A model generated the notes under the pieces. It ran no database searches and was not told where the DNA came from. It saw nothing but the letters and a program-made list of their open reading frames with translations. A stretch of 64,000 bases of DNA from RDYJ01 sp034931405. Its GTDB lineage: Bacteria > Cyanobacteriota > Cyanobacteriia > Cyanobacteriales > Nostocaceae. Shown here in pieces: positions 28,223 to 37,534 of this stretch. The position numbers were made by a program, and so were the translations under genes. Location of the stretch: the NCBI RefSeq assembly GCF_034931405.1, contig NZ_JAYGHA010000002.1, positions 231,875-295,874 of the forward strand, in the 5' to 3' direction. The first letter of the stretch is position 1. Each line of letters opens with the position of its first letter.

Positions 28223-28260
28223 TGAGTTTTACGCTTACCGGATGTTTTTATCATAAAACT

Positions 28261-29412
28261 CTAACGTTTAACCGGCGTACCGCAAGGATAAGTAGCTACT
28301 TCCTCATAACTATCTTCCTTAACAACCGGTTTATCCTTCGCAGCTAAATAATCTTTTTGCAAAGTATCTAACAATGCTTCCCGTCGATCATACAACCGCT
28401 TTAAAGTACGAGGTTGACATTGATTCAAAACATAAGCAGTTACCAAAGGCAAAGCAATTGTACTATCGGTATAACAAACAATTGCGCTGGGTAACTCATC
28501 GGGGTCAATTTTACCCCAACTCACCGCTTCCGCTGGAGTTGCACCCGATAAACCGCCTGTATCTGGACGTGCATCGGTAAACTGCACAAAGAAATCATGT
28601 CCTCTTTCTTCTAATCCTAAAACCTCGTGAATTTGCGGTTGTGTTTGTAACAAAAAGTTTTTAGGACTGCCACCACCAAGAATTACAGCCGCGCTTTTAC
28701 CGTCGGTTTCCCGTGCTGCGTAAGCAATAGACGCTGTTTCATTTACGTCAATAGCAGGATCGATCACCAACTTTGAACCTTCCAACGCCAAAGCCGCCAC
28801 ATTCATACCGATAGAACTATCGCCAGGGGAAGAAGTATAAATAGGTACGCCACATTCATAAGCCGTAGCTAATAAACAGGAATGCTGCACACCTAATTGC
28901 TTTTCTACTTCCCGCACATACTTACCCAGCAAATAATGAAACTCAGCCGTTCCCATCCGCTTTTGAAAAGGTTCAGCTTGGAGGACTTTACGGATAAACG
29001 CGTCGGTTTCTAATAGGACATCATAGCCAAAGATAATGTCATAAATTCTGATTGTACCTTGTTCCCGTAATTTGACATCATCTAAAAACGGACTACCGGC
29101 AAACAATTCAAAACCTAAACCGTAGTGCATATCATGGTAAAGATTTGCACCAGTGCTAATCATCCAATCAATGCAACCATGACGAATTAAAGGCGCAAGG
29201 GCGGAAACTCCAAAACCCGCTGGTGTCAAAGCCCCGGAAAGACTAACCCCGACGGTTACACCTGGTTGAAACACTTCCTTAGTCAGCAGTTGACAAGCTT
29301 CCCGTAACCGGGCTGAGTTGTAAGCGGTAAAATAGTTATTAATCAAATCAACCACACTGATGTCGGCTGACATGGGTATGGGTGCAATTTTCTTACCTTG
29401 CAGTTTTGACAT
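28261..29412 (-). CDS. Deoxyhypusine-synthase-like protein (homospermidine biosynthesis)
   Basis: I start it at the ATG at 29412 (MSKLQGKKIAPIPM), giving 383 aa; the frame is open 34 codons further upstream. VGVSLSGALTPAGFG, STGANLYHDMHYGLG and GGGSPKNF, whose Lys matches the catalytic lysine of the family, identify a deoxyhypusine synthase fold. Bacteria lack eIF5A, and such proteins in cyanobacteria are generally annotated in homospermidine synthesis from spermidine/putrescine. Heterocystous cyanobacteria accumulate homospermidine, which fits. Confidence 0.85.
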   Translation of the reverse strand: MSKLQGKKIAPIPMSADISVVDLINNYFTAYNSARLREACQLLTKEVFQPGVTVGVSLSGALTPAGFGVSALAPLIRHGCIDWMISTGANLYHDMHYGLGFELFAGSPFLDDVKLREQGTIRIYDIIFGYDVLLETDAFIRKVLQAEPFQKRMGTAEFHYLLGKYVREVEKQLGVQHSCLLATAYECGVPIYTSSPGDSSIGMNVAALALEGSKLVIDPAIDVNETASIAYAARETDGKSAAVILGGGSPKNFLLQTQPQIHEVLGLEERGHDFFVQFTDARPDTGGLSGATPAEAVSWGKIDPDELPSAIVCYTDSTIALPLVTAYVLNQCQPRTLKRLYDRREALLDTLQKDYLAAKDKPVVKEDSYEEVATYPCGTPVKR

Positions 29413-29629
29413 TTTTGGGAAATCCTGAATAGTAAATACACTGAATATAATGTTATCGCATTCAAATCTACGGAAGTTGCTAAAATGTTTTTTAGTGATA
29501 TGAATTAACGGCAATTCTCAAGAGAATACTTCGGGAGTTATCTATTTTTGTATTTCTTTTTAAGCAAATCCAAGGATATATCTAAACCAATATTTGCTAT
29601 TATTAAACATAACTAACTTGTTATTAATT

Positions 29630-29989
29630 ATGGCACAAGCGTTAGTGAGTCTCTCTGAAGGAATCGCATCCGAACCCCCACCATTAGAATTTACCACCGA
29701 TGGCGTGATTAGGATAGGCAAAACTCGTGTAACACTAGATACGGTAATTGCTGTTTTTAAACAAGGAACAACAGCAGAGGAAATTGCTTACCGTTATCCA
29801 TCCCTTAAACTTGCGGATATCTATGCTACCATTGCCTTCTACCTCAATCATCAACAAGAAGTGGAAGTGTATCTACAGCAAAGACAGCAACAAGCACAGG
29901 AAATTCGTAGAATAAATGAGGCCAGATTTGATTCCCAAGGGTTGCGTGATAGACTAATGGCGCGGAAAACAGAACGGGAAGTATGTTAA
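29630..29989 (+). CDS. DUF433 domain protein (antitoxin-like)
   Basis: I start it at the ATG at 29630 (MAQALVSLSEGIASE). The DUF433 core is VIRIGKTRVTLDTVIAVF, then GTTAEEIAYRYPSLKLADI, a helix-turn-helix-like antitoxin fold. The coiled tail is Gln/Arg-rich. It overlaps the start of a truncated DUF5615-like frame by 7 bases, the usual order for this toxin-antitoxin pair. Confidence 0.8.
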   Translation: MAQALVSLSEGIASEPPPLEFTTDGVIRIGKTRVTLDTVIAVFKQGTTAEEIAYRYPSLKLADIYATIAFYLNHQQEVEVYLQQRQQQAQEIRRINEARFDSQGLRDRLMARKTEREVC

Positions 29990-30090
29990 AATTGCTTGCT
30001 GACGAGAATTTTGATAATGATGGAGTGGTGTTTAGAGGCAGAATTGGCAGGACAAATTTACTATCTTCCTCTGTAAAAATTACACTTTAA
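29983..30090 (+). pseudogene. Truncated DUF5615 PIN-like toxin
   Basis: A frame of only 35 codons starts MLKLLADENFDND, the hallmark N-terminus of DUF5615 (Mut7-C-like PIN) proteins, and then loses similarity (GVVFRGRIGRTN) and stops. Full-length members have about 110-120 aa. The first catalytic Asp is present and the rest is gone, so the toxin of the DUF433 pair appears dead. Confidence 0.65.
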
Positions 30091-30153
30091 ACAAATGCGA
30101 TCGCTCTTTTCAGATTACAATAAAGTCATCCCAGAGGATTTAGTCAGAAACTG

Positions 30154-30462
30154 ATGCCAACCCTCACAGATATTTCCACTTTGATTGTTAGTACACCAGG
30201 TACTTGTGGTGGTCGTCCGCGAATTGCTGACACTCGTATTACTGTTCAGTATATTGTCAATGAGATTAAATCTGGTATGACCCCAGAAGAAATTATTGAA
30301 GATAAGCCTTTTTTGACAATTGCAGGTATTTACACTGCGTTGGCTTATTATTATGCTAATAAGGAATCACTAGATATTGAATTCACTCGATATCAAGAAG
30401 AATGTCAACAACTCGAAGCAGAACTGCTTATATTTAAAAATTACCAAAAAAATAAATTCTGA
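30154..30462 (+). CDS. DUF433 domain protein (second copy)
   Basis: Protein of 102 aa with the core CGGRPRIADTRITVQYIVN, then GMTPEEIIEDKPFLTIAGI, clearly DUF433. It is a different subtype from the copy at 29630. No PIN-like partner follows it, so it is a solitary antitoxin-like gene or has lost its toxin. Confidence 0.82.
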   Translation: MPTLTDISTLIVSTPGTCGGRPRIADTRITVQYIVNEIKSGMTPEEIIEDKPFLTIAGIYTALAYYYANKESLDIEFTRYQEECQQLEAELLIFKNYQKNKF

Positions 30463-30584
30463 CAATTTTGAATTATTAAGATCGCAGTTAACAGAATTTA
30501 GAACATTTCTAGTGTAACTTTACTAAATACAAAAAAATTATACTTCATTCTCTTAGTTTTAAAAGTTATTTATCAATAGGATTT

Positions 30585-31280
30585 ATGAAAAACGACACAC
30601 CAGAAGAATTAAATTCAGATAATTCAGATCAAGAACTTTCGCGTTTAATAGACGAGGTAATGTCATCATCAACATCATCCCTAAATGATGAACAGTATCG
30701 CCAAAAAATGCAGCGGCGGAAGGAAGTCCAAGATCAACGTATAGCTAAAGCAAAACCAGAAAAGGGTTTAATTATTGTCAATACTGGTCATGGTAAGGGT
30801 AAAACTACTGCGGCTTTGGGGATGGTGATGCGATCGCTTGGTCATGGATATAAAGTAGCGATCGTCCAATTTATTAAAGGCGCATGGGAACCTTCAGAAA
30901 AGCGGGTTTTCAGTCATTGGCCAGACCAATTAGAATTTCATGCGATGGGTGAAGGTTTTACCTGGGAAACTCAAGATCGCGATCGCGATTTAGATAAAGC
31001 CAGTGCTGCTTGGGATAAATCATTAGAATTTATCCGCAACCCAGATTTTAAACTGGTACTATTAGATGAAATTAACATTGCCCTCAAACTTGGTTACTTG
31101 CAAGTTGAACAAATATTAGCAGGTTTAGCCGAAAAACCAGCAGATAAACACGTAATTCTCACAGGTAGAGGCGCACCACCAGCTTTAATTGAAAAGGCAG
31201 ATTTAGTCACAGAAATGACCTTAATTAAGCATCCTTTTAAAGATCAAGGAATTAAAGCCCAAGCGGGAATTGAGTATTAA
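30585..31280 (+). CDS. cobO: Cob(I)yrinic acid a,c-diamide adenosyltransferase
   Basis: Protein of 231 aa. A P-loop NTGHGKGKTTAALG lies near residue 62, and VLLDEINIALKLGYL and HVILTGRGAP are further CobO/BtuR signatures. It adds the adenosyl ligand to the corrin cobalt in cobalamin synthesis or salvage. The N-terminal 50 residues are acidic and Ser-rich. Its stop codon is followed after one base by the end of a convergent gene. I see no cobalamin riboswitch upstream. Confidence 0.93.
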   Translation: MKNDTPEELNSDNSDQELSRLIDEVMSSSTSSLNDEQYRQKMQRRKEVQDQRIAKAKPEKGLIIVNTGHGKGKTTAALGMVMRSLGHGYKVAIVQFIKGAWEPSEKRVFSHWPDQLEFHAMGEGFTWETQDRDRDLDKASAAWDKSLEFIRNPDFKLVLLDEINIALKLGYLQVEQILAGLAEKPADKHVILTGRGAPPALIEKADLVTEMTLIKHPFKDQGIKAQAGIEY

Positions 31281-31281
31281 A

Positions 31282-31992
31282 CTACTGATTAGCACTGCTT
31301 AAATCTTGACGACAAGCCTGTAAAATTTGCTGGTCATTAGCACTGACAGAATTTAACTGATGATAGTCTTGTAGTGCCACAGAATAGGCATAAGTCATTG
31401 CATTTTCATCAGTTAATCTGGGTATTCTACTGGTAGTTGATACTGTATTTATACCAGCTTCACCAGGAGAGCTAGTTACAGTCATTGCCAATTCTCCTGA
31501 TTTAGCGATTGTCCCCTGAAAACAGCTAAACTCAGAACTGGGCATATACAAAGCACCAATTACCTTTCCTTGCTGTTTTTGAAACACAATATAACCTTGT
31601 CCTAACTCATTTGGTCTTGAGGACTGTCCATAAAGATAAATTCCATCTTTTTCAGGGAAATTGACTGGTGATGTCCGTTGTGATTGTCTTGTAGTTGTGG
31701 GTATTGTATGAATGTTTGTGATTACAGCTTCAGATGGTAAGTTGTTAGGATCAAGAGTATTTTGCTGAATTTGATTTCTTTGATTTCTAATATCTCTCAG
31801 TCTTGATACCAGAAAGTTTTTCTGACTACTTTGAATTTGATTTGTATAACTTGGTAAATTGGCCGCTATAGCTGTAGATTTGAGATTAATTTTGATCTGT
31901 TCACCAATTATACCCAAACCTAAAATACCAAAAGTAACAAGTAGACCGATAGCGGGAAATTTTAACTTCCCTTGAGAAATGTTGTTAAGCAC
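31282..31992 (-). CDS. Conserved cyanobacterial membrane-anchored hypothetical protein
   Basis: Starts at a GTG. Protein of 236 aa with one N-terminal transmembrane helix (FPAIGLLVTFGILGLGII), a Gln/Asn-rich linker and a globular part (DGIYLYGQSSRPNELGQGYI, VIGALYMPSSEFSCF). This pattern recurs in cyanobacterial proteins of unknown function. Probably anchored in the cytoplasmic or thylakoid membrane with the C-terminus outside the cytoplasm. It ends one base from cobO on the other strand. Confidence 0.7.
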   Translation of the reverse strand: MLNNISQGKLKFPAIGLLVTFGILGLGIIGEQIKINLKSTAIAANLPSYTNQIQSSQKNFLVSRLRDIRNQRNQIQQNTLDPNNLPSEAVITNIHTIPTTTRQSQRTSPVNFPEKDGIYLYGQSSRPNELGQGYIVFQKQQGKVIGALYMPSSEFSCFQGTIAKSGELAMTVTSSPGEAGINTVSTTSRIPRLTDENAMTYAYSVALQDYHQLNSVSANDQQILQACRQDLSSANQ

Positions 31993-32641
31993 CCGAATTC
32001 TCCTGTAATATTAATTAACTACTGCTTTCAAACTTAATAGAATCATAACTAAATATTGATACTTCGGGATTCCCTCAAAGGTTTTATATATATTATCGGG
32101 AAGAAAAAACTATCAAAAAATGAAATCTTTCTGTATTTTGATTGATAATTCCAAAATAGCATTGTTTAAAATTTTATGCTTCACCCAAGAAATTCACACT
32201 ATTGGAGGATGACTACTTAATATTTACAAACTTTGATTTAATTTTTGAGATAGTTTGAGTTTGCATTTTTTTTCGACATTGTTCAATAGGTAAGAACAGA
32301 TACAGTGTTGATTTAGATCACTTGATTTACTCTCAAATTGTGATAAACATCTTTGATTCCAAATTTTTTGCCCTCAGTCTGATAATTAACTACAACATCA
32401 AGTTTGAGTATTTCGGATGAGATCAAGAAAAATTCAGGAACAATTTTTGGGTAAGTGAAATACTAATCTCTAAAATGTAGTTAATTGTGACACTACACAG
32501 TAAAAACCTAAAATCATTTATGCAAATCACTAACAGCAAAATCCAAGCTGGACGGGAATTAATGCCAGATTATACCCTTATACCCCCAGACCAAAAGCAA
32601 TAGATCAGTTAGAACCCACCTTTCGCACTTCAATTAGTAGT
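31993..32641. other. Intergenic region, no gene recognised
   Basis: About 650 bases. A 27-codon frame at 32520-32603 (MQITNSKIQAGREL...) is the only reading of note and is too short to support as a gene. The region is otherwise AT-rich without repeats, until the MITE-like element at 32642. Confidence 0.4.
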
Positions 32642-32748
32642 AAGTAGGTAGGCGTTGAAATTTATCGTTCAGGCAAGGGAAGAGGGAAGAAACTTTGAGG
32701 GATTTTACATTTTGTAACATACCTCTGTTTTTTCAAGCCGACTTACTT
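32642..32748. repeat. Uninterrupted copy of the AAGTAGG MITE-like repeat
   Basis: The left end AAGTAGGTAGGCGTTGAAAT and right end AAGCCGACTTACTT are imperfect inverted repeats. It is the empty-site relative of the element at 2491-2818, with the same order of blocks and about the same length once the inner MITE is removed. Confidence 0.75.
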
Positions 32749-32787
32749 ATAGTAAAATTACAATCAAACGGTTGTTTTCAACAGCAC

Positions 32788-32815
32788 AAAAAAAAAGCCC
32801 GCACTTGCGGACTTT
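32788..32815 (-). terminator. Rho-independent terminator of desB
   Basis: Read on the minus strand, AAAGTCCGC, a 4-base loop and GCGGGCTTT (one G-U pair) are followed by a run of T. It lies 24 bases past the desB stop codon and closes the desaturase cluster. Confidence 0.85.
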
Positions 32816-32838
32816 ATGAATCTCAAGCCATCTAAGAA

Positions 32839-33915
32839 TTACTTCACATTCTCTTGATGATAAGTTTGATAAACCTTATCACCAGTATCTGGTACAAAAC
32901 GGCAAACCTTAGCAGAATGCAATAATGCTTTCCAAATAGGAACTTCAGACTTGTAGTAATAATCGCCCAAAATTGGTTTAATTGCCTCAGTTGCCTTCAA
33001 CAAATTGTAGTGAGGCATATTCAAAAAGATGTGATGGGCAACATGAGTACCAATATCATGATGGATATGGTTAAAAATGCCATAATCCCGATCAATCGTA
33101 GAAATAGCACCCTTTAAAAAAGTCCAGTTATCACCACGATACCAAGGTAATTCCTGTTCAGTGTGATGTAAATAAGTTACTAAATCCAACCAGATGATAA
33201 ATACAATGTAAGGAACAGCGTAGTATTTGATTAACCACATCCAACCCCATTGATAGGTGAAGAAACTTAGCAAACCTACCATGCAAATCCATAGGGTAGT
33301 GCTAGTGATAATGTCCCATTTTTCTGAAGGCTTAAACAGCGGACTGCTGGGATCAAAATGTGAACCTTCCTTACCAGGAGAACGCTTAAACAAATAAATT
33401 GGATAAGCCAACAAGAACACATAGAAACGCCCTATTTTTTGTAATAAGGGCATTTTATTGTATTCAGATTCAGACACAGGATACCAGCTTTCATCATTTT
33501 CCAAACTGCCAGTATTTTTGTGGTGAGTTCTGTGGCTAATTCTCCAACCGTGATAAGGAACAAGAATGAAAGTATGAGTGATATGACCAACCAAATCATT
33601 CAGCCATTTATGCTTAGAAAAAGATTGGTGTCCGCAGTCATGACCAACCACAAACAAAGCCCAAAACATCGTTCCTTGCAATACCCAGAAAATTGGCCAG
33701 AAATACCAAGAATCTAGATAATTTGCAACTGCATATAAAGCAGCAACAATGGCAACATCACGGAAAAAGTAATAGAGTGATTTAACCACACTAGGCTGAA
33801 AACATTCAGCAGGAATAGCAGCTTTTAAATCTTGGAGAGTAAACGGAAGTTTATCTTCACCCTGAGATGATTCCAAGCTAGGATTTTGGTTGGACTGAAC
33901 TGTATCTAATTGCAC
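32839..33915 (-). CDS. desB: Acyl-lipid omega-3 (delta-15) desaturase
   Basis: Protein of 358 aa with a GTG start. The three histidine boxes are HDCGH, HRTHH and HVAHH, the last in IGTHVAHHIFLNMPHYNL, which is of the omega-3 (DesB/FAD7) rather than the delta-12 type. Hydrophobic segments flank the boxes. It introduces the omega-3 double bond into membrane glycerolipids with ferredoxin as electron donor. It is the last gene of desC-desA-desB. Cold induction is known for desB in other cyanobacteria. Confidence 0.9.
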   Translation of the reverse strand: MQLDTVQSNQNPSLESSQGEDKLPFTLQDLKAAIPAECFQPSVVKSLYYFFRDVAIVAALYAVANYLDSWYFWPIFWVLQGTMFWALFVVGHDCGHQSFSKHKWLNDLVGHITHTFILVPYHGWRISHRTHHKNTGSLENDESWYPVSESEYNKMPLLQKIGRFYVFLLAYPIYLFKRSPGKEGSHFDPSSPLFKPSEKWDIITSTTLWICMVGLLSFFTYQWGWMWLIKYYAVPYIVFIIWLDLVTYLHHTEQELPWYRGDNWTFLKGAISTIDRDYGIFNHIHHDIGTHVAHHIFLNMPHYNLLKATEAIKPILGDYYYKSEVPIWKALLHSAKVCRFVPDTGDKVYQTYHQENVK

Positions 33916-33995
33916 TGGATTTGGTGATGTTTAAAAAAATCAAGTTAGGGTAGAGAATGTTCACTAAATATCGCAAACATTGAAAGTTGGAAAAT

Positions 33996-34033
33996 AAAAT
34001 GATTTAATAAATTTTGATTAATTAAATCATTTT
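33996..34033 (-). promoter_or_regulatory. AT-rich perfect hairpin between desA and desB
   Basis: A 13-bp perfect stem (AAAATGATTTAAT / ATTAAATCATTTT) with a 12-base loop lies between the desA stop and the desB start. It could be a weak terminator, an mRNA-stabilising element or a temperature-sensitive leader structure; sequence alone does not decide. Confidence 0.55.
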
Positions 34034-34075
34034 GCTACTTGTCGAATTATTAGCTAGAGACCTTTATTTCTGCGC

Positions 34076-35122
34076 TTAATATTCGTCAAAAGTTGTATAA
34101 CCAATGTCAGTTTTATAAAGTTGACATTCATTAGTGATTAGTTTCATTAAATCCCAAGAGAACTTATATTCCTCATGGAGATATGGTTGCCAATTTTGTT
34201 TGATGCTATCGTAAGCTAACCGCAAATTGTAGGAAGGAATAGCGGTAGAAATATGATGGGGAACGTGAACGTTAATATCGTGACAAAGGATTTCTACCCA
34301 ACGAGGATAATCACAATGAACTGTACCAAATAACTGTGCCATAGCCTCGTTCCACTTGTCAGCCGTTGTAAAAGGAACATCTGGAAGAGTGTGGTGAACA
34401 ATAGTGAAGGTACTCATCCAGAAATGGTAAACCATCCAAGGAATAAACCAGAACTTAATAAAGCCCCAAACACCAGTTGTAATAATCAAAGTGGGGAAAA
34501 CAATAGCTGCAAAAGCTACCACCACACCAACAGAAAGCTTAACATTAGCTCTATCTTTTGGCTGGAATTTTCGCGCATCAAAATGCACAACTGCCCAATG
34601 TCCAATAGAACCTACCCACCACAGACGCTTCTGCATAAAAAATTGAAATGCAGATTGTCTGGTTTTATCCCAACTTTCAAAAACCTCTGGTCTGATGGGA
34701 TGCCATGCGTTATCCTCATCTAATTTATTTGTATGTTTATGGTGATGATTATGTTTAATTCTCCAGCTATGAAAAGGGTAAATTAGAAACATCATGAAAA
34801 AATGACCAACCAAATCATTTACCCAACGACGTTTAGCAAAAGAACGATGTCCGCAGTCATGGCCAATAACAAAAAAACCTGTTAAAGCAGTTCCTGTAAA
34901 AATCCATGCTAAGGGTAGAAGAAACCAGGGAGAAATTGCTATAAAATAATAGCCTAATGCAGCCATAGACAAACTAAGAACTACAGTAGTCCAAGCTTTG
35001 CGACTATTTTTTTGGAAACATTCCTTGGGCAGACTTTTGATAATATGTTTTAGTTTGATTTCGTCTTGACCAAGGCTTGTGGAGACGAAAGTTTCCTGGT
35101 TTTTGATGATTGATGTAGTCAT
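34076..35122 (-). CDS. desA: Acyl-lipid delta-12 desaturase
   Basis: Protein of 348 aa. Histidine boxes are HDCGH, HNHHH (IKHNHHHKHTNKLDEDNAWH) and HVPHH (DINVHVPHHISTAIPSYNL), the DesA pattern. Two hydrophobic hairpins span the membrane. It converts oleoyl to linoleoyl chains in glycerolipids using ferredoxin. It lies 160 bases upstream of desB and 241 bases downstream of desC; the hairpins in both gaps suggest partly independent transcripts. Confidence 0.9.
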   Translation of the reverse strand: MTTSIIKNQETFVSTSLGQDEIKLKHIIKSLPKECFQKNSRKAWTTVVLSLSMAALGYYFIAISPWFLLPLAWIFTGTALTGFFVIGHDCGHRSFAKRRWVNDLVGHFFMMFLIYPFHSWRIKHNHHHKHTNKLDEDNAWHPIRPEVFESWDKTRQSAFQFFMQKRLWWVGSIGHWAVVHFDARKFQPKDRANVKLSVGVVVAFAAIVFPTLIITTGVWGFIKFWFIPWMVYHFWMSTFTIVHHTLPDVPFTTADKWNEAMAQLFGTVHCDYPRWVEILCHDINVHVPHHISTAIPSYNLRLAYDSIKQNWQPYLHEEYKFSWDLMKLITNECQLYKTDIGYTTFDEY

Positions 35123-35298
35123 GAATACCTAAAAAACAACAAAATACGATGCAAAGTCACTTAAAAAATGATTTTGCAGCAAAGTTTTGTAACGTAACAT
35201 TAATGTTTGAGATTATAGCAACCTAAGAGTAACTTAGGGTAGATAGTCAGCAATTAAAATTAAAATTGAAAATTTTAAATTGCTGTAGTCGCACGCAA

Positions 35299-35347
35299 AA
35301 AGTCAATAGTTTAGCGTCCAAATTTTGAACATAAAACTATTGACTTT
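35299..35347 (-). terminator. Long-stem hairpin after desC
   Basis: A 14-bp perfect stem (AAAGTCAATAGTTT / AAACTATTGACTTT) with a 21-base loop starts 17 bases past the desC stop. On the minus strand the 3' arm runs into CTTTTTG, so it may be an AT-rich intrinsic terminator or attenuator before desA. Confidence 0.65.
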
Positions 35348-35363
35348 CAAGATAAACTATGCG

Positions 35364-36182
35364 TTATGCTTTTTTCTCTGCCAGCTTGACATTTGTCGCT
35401 AGACCTAGCAGTTGGAGTAATTGAATAGTCATCCAAGTCATATCAATTTCCCACCATTCCAAACCATGACGGGCAGAATATTGAAAAGCGTGATGATTAT
35501 TGTGCCAGCCTTCACCAAAGACAAGAATAGCCACCCACCAACAATTAGTGGAATTGTCACCAGATTCTGGATATGTGCGATAGCCAAACTTATGGGTAGC
35601 ACTATTAACCAACCAAGTACAGTGGTAAACCCAGATAATACGCGCAAAAATTCCCCAAACGACAAAAGACCAACCCCCTAAGGAATAGAGTACCAAGCCC
35701 AGGGCAATTTGTAAGAAAATGAAATTTTTCTGTAAAAACTGATAAACTGGGTCATCAAAAATATCTTTCGTAAAGCGAGGAACTTGTTCGTGAGCCGGGG
35801 CGAAATGGATCATCCAGCCCATGTGACTCCACCAGAAACCTTTATTAGAATCATGGGGATCATTTTCTGTATCTGAGTGCAAATGATGGATACGGTGTGT
35901 ACCTACCCACTCAATAGGTCCGCCTTCACAGGATAAAGTCCCGAAAATAACCAAGACATACTCCAGCCATTTGGGAGTTTGAAAACTGCGGTGGGTGACA
36001 AGACGGTGATAACCAAGGGTAATCCCTAAACCACCAGTCACCCAGTAAAGAAATAAAGCTACACCGACAGCTTTCCAGCTAAAGTTACTAGGAACTAAAG
36101 CGAACATAGCTCCAATGTGTAGTGCAACGAAAAATAGGGTGTTAACCCAGTTAATTTGAGGTTTAGAAGTAGCAATTGTCAT
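35364..36182 (-). CDS. desC: Acyl-lipid delta-9 desaturase
   Basis: Protein of 272 aa with boxes HRLVTH, HRIHH and HNNHH (WHNNHHAFQYSARHGLEW), typical of delta-9 desaturases. Four hydrophobic segments are present (for example VALFLYWVTGGLGITLG). It introduces the first double bond into stearoyl chains of membrane lipids and so supplies the DesA substrate. It is the first gene of desC-desA-desB. A shadow frame lies opposite and is ignored. Confidence 0.92.
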   Translation of the reverse strand: MTIATSKPQINWVNTLFFVALHIGAMFALVPSNFSWKAVGVALFLYWVTGGLGITLGYHRLVTHRSFQTPKWLEYVLVIFGTLSCEGGPIEWVGTHRIHHLHSDTENDPHDSNKGFWWSHMGWMIHFAPAHEQVPRFTKDIFDDPVYQFLQKNFIFLQIALGLVLYSLGGWSFVVWGIFARIIWVYHCTWLVNSATHKFGYRTYPESGDNSTNCWWVAILVFGEGWHNNHHAFQYSARHGLEWWEIDMTWMTIQLLQLLGLATNVKLAEKKA

Positions 36183-36291
36183 GCAGTATCCTGAATAGAA
36201 AATTGTTCAGCCTAATCTGCGCGATTTTTCGAGTAGCTAGGCGCTACGCGCCATAAATCCGCATATCTATATTTTTTTGAATGAGGAAACA

Positions 36292-37521
36292 ATGAACAGC
36301 ATAGAAAAGCTACGGCAAGCAGAACAGGCACTATTAGAGATTTTTTCTGGTATTGACGCTCAGGTCAAGCATAATCTTAAACGAATACTAGATGCTTTTC
36401 GCAATCACCGTGTAGGCGCACACCATTTTGCAGGTGTAAGTGGTTATGGACACGATGATTTGGGACGAGAAACCTTAGATAAAGTATTTGCCGAAGTGAT
36501 GGGTGCCGAGGCTGCGGTGGTGCGAGTGCAGTTTGTTTCGGGAACTCATGCGATCGCCTGTGCGCTATTTGGTGTACTCCGTCCTGGAGATGAAATGTTA
36601 GCAGTAGTTGGTTCTCCCTACGATACATTGGAAGAGGTAATTGGCTTGCGGGGGCAAAACCAAGGTTCCCTTATTGAGTTTGGCATAAAATACCGCCAAT
36701 TGGAACTAACCAAAGAAGGAAAAGTAGATTGGTCAGCTTTAAGCACAGCAATCACCGAAAACACCCGTTTAGTCCTCATTCAGCGTTCCTGCGGGTATTC
36801 TTGGCGGTCTAGCCTATCCATAGCCGAGATTGAAAAAATTGTCCACATAGTCAAACAACAGAACCCAAACACAGTTTGTTTTGTAGACAACTGCTACGGC
36901 GAATTTATAGACACCCAAGAACCAACCCATGTTGGTGCTGACCTCATGGCCGGGTCATTGATTAAAAATCCTGGTGGAACAGTCGTTAGTGCAGGTGGTT
37001 ATATAGCCGGACGTGCTGACCTAGTAGAAGCAGCAGCGTGTAGACTAACCGCCCCTGGTATTGGTAGTGCGGGAGGTGCGACCTTCGACCAAAACCGCCT
37101 CTTATTCCAAGGCTTATTTTTAGCACCGCAGATGGTAGGGGAAGCCATGAAAGGAACTTACCTCACAGGATATGTATTTGACAAACTCGGATATCCCGTT
37201 AACCCCGCACCTTTAGCACCGAGAGGGGACGTTATCCAAGCCATCAAACTCGGTTCAGCCAAAAAGCTAATCGCCTTCTGTAAAGCCATCCAACAGTATT
37301 CACCCATAGGATCTTATCTCGACCCCATCCCCGACGATATGCCGGGCTACGAAAGCCAAGTAGTCATGGCTGGGGGGACATTTATTGAAGGTAGCACCTT
37401 GGAATTATCAGCCGATGGACCATTACGTGAGCCTTATGTTGTGTATTGTCAGGGCGGTACACATTGGACTCATGTATCTATTGCGTTACAGGCAGCTATT
37501 GAAGCTGTAGGAGAAGTATAA
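36292..37521 (+). CDS. Methionine gamma-lyase family PLP protein (aluminium-resistance family)
   Basis: An ATG at 36292 with the ribosome site GAGG 7-8 bases upstream is preferred to a TTG at 36277. About 409 aa. Fold-type I PLP features are FVSGTHAIACALFGVL, FVDNCYGEF (PLP Asp) and SLIKNPGGTV (Schiff-base Lys). The family is variously labelled methionine gamma-lyase-like or aluminium resistance protein; the true substrate is not known. It is transcribed divergently from desC, with about 110 bases between. Confidence 0.85.
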   Translation: MNSIEKLRQAEQALLEIFSGIDAQVKHNLKRILDAFRNHRVGAHHFAGVSGYGHDDLGRETLDKVFAEVMGAEAAVVRVQFVSGTHAIACALFGVLRPGDEMLAVVGSPYDTLEEVIGLRGQNQGSLIEFGIKYRQLELTKEGKVDWSALSTAITENTRLVLIQRSCGYSWRSSLSIAEIEKIVHIVKQQNPNTVCFVDNCYGEFIDTQEPTHVGADLMAGSLIKNPGGTVVSAGGYIAGRADLVEAAACRLTAPGIGSAGGATFDQNRLLFQGLFLAPQMVGEAMKGTYLTGYVFDKLGYPVNPAPLAPRGDVIQAIKLGSAKKLIAFCKAIQQYSPIGSYLDPIPDDMPGYESQVVMAGGTFIEGSTLELSADGPLREPYVVYCQGGTHWTHVSIALQAAIEAVGEV

Positions 37522-37534
37522 GATAATTTTTATG

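Noticed and set aside
30463..30584. Cobalamin riboswitch upstream of cobO, and likewise upstream of cobK
   Set aside because: No B12-box-like conserved core or extended folded leader is visible, and the gaps are too short.
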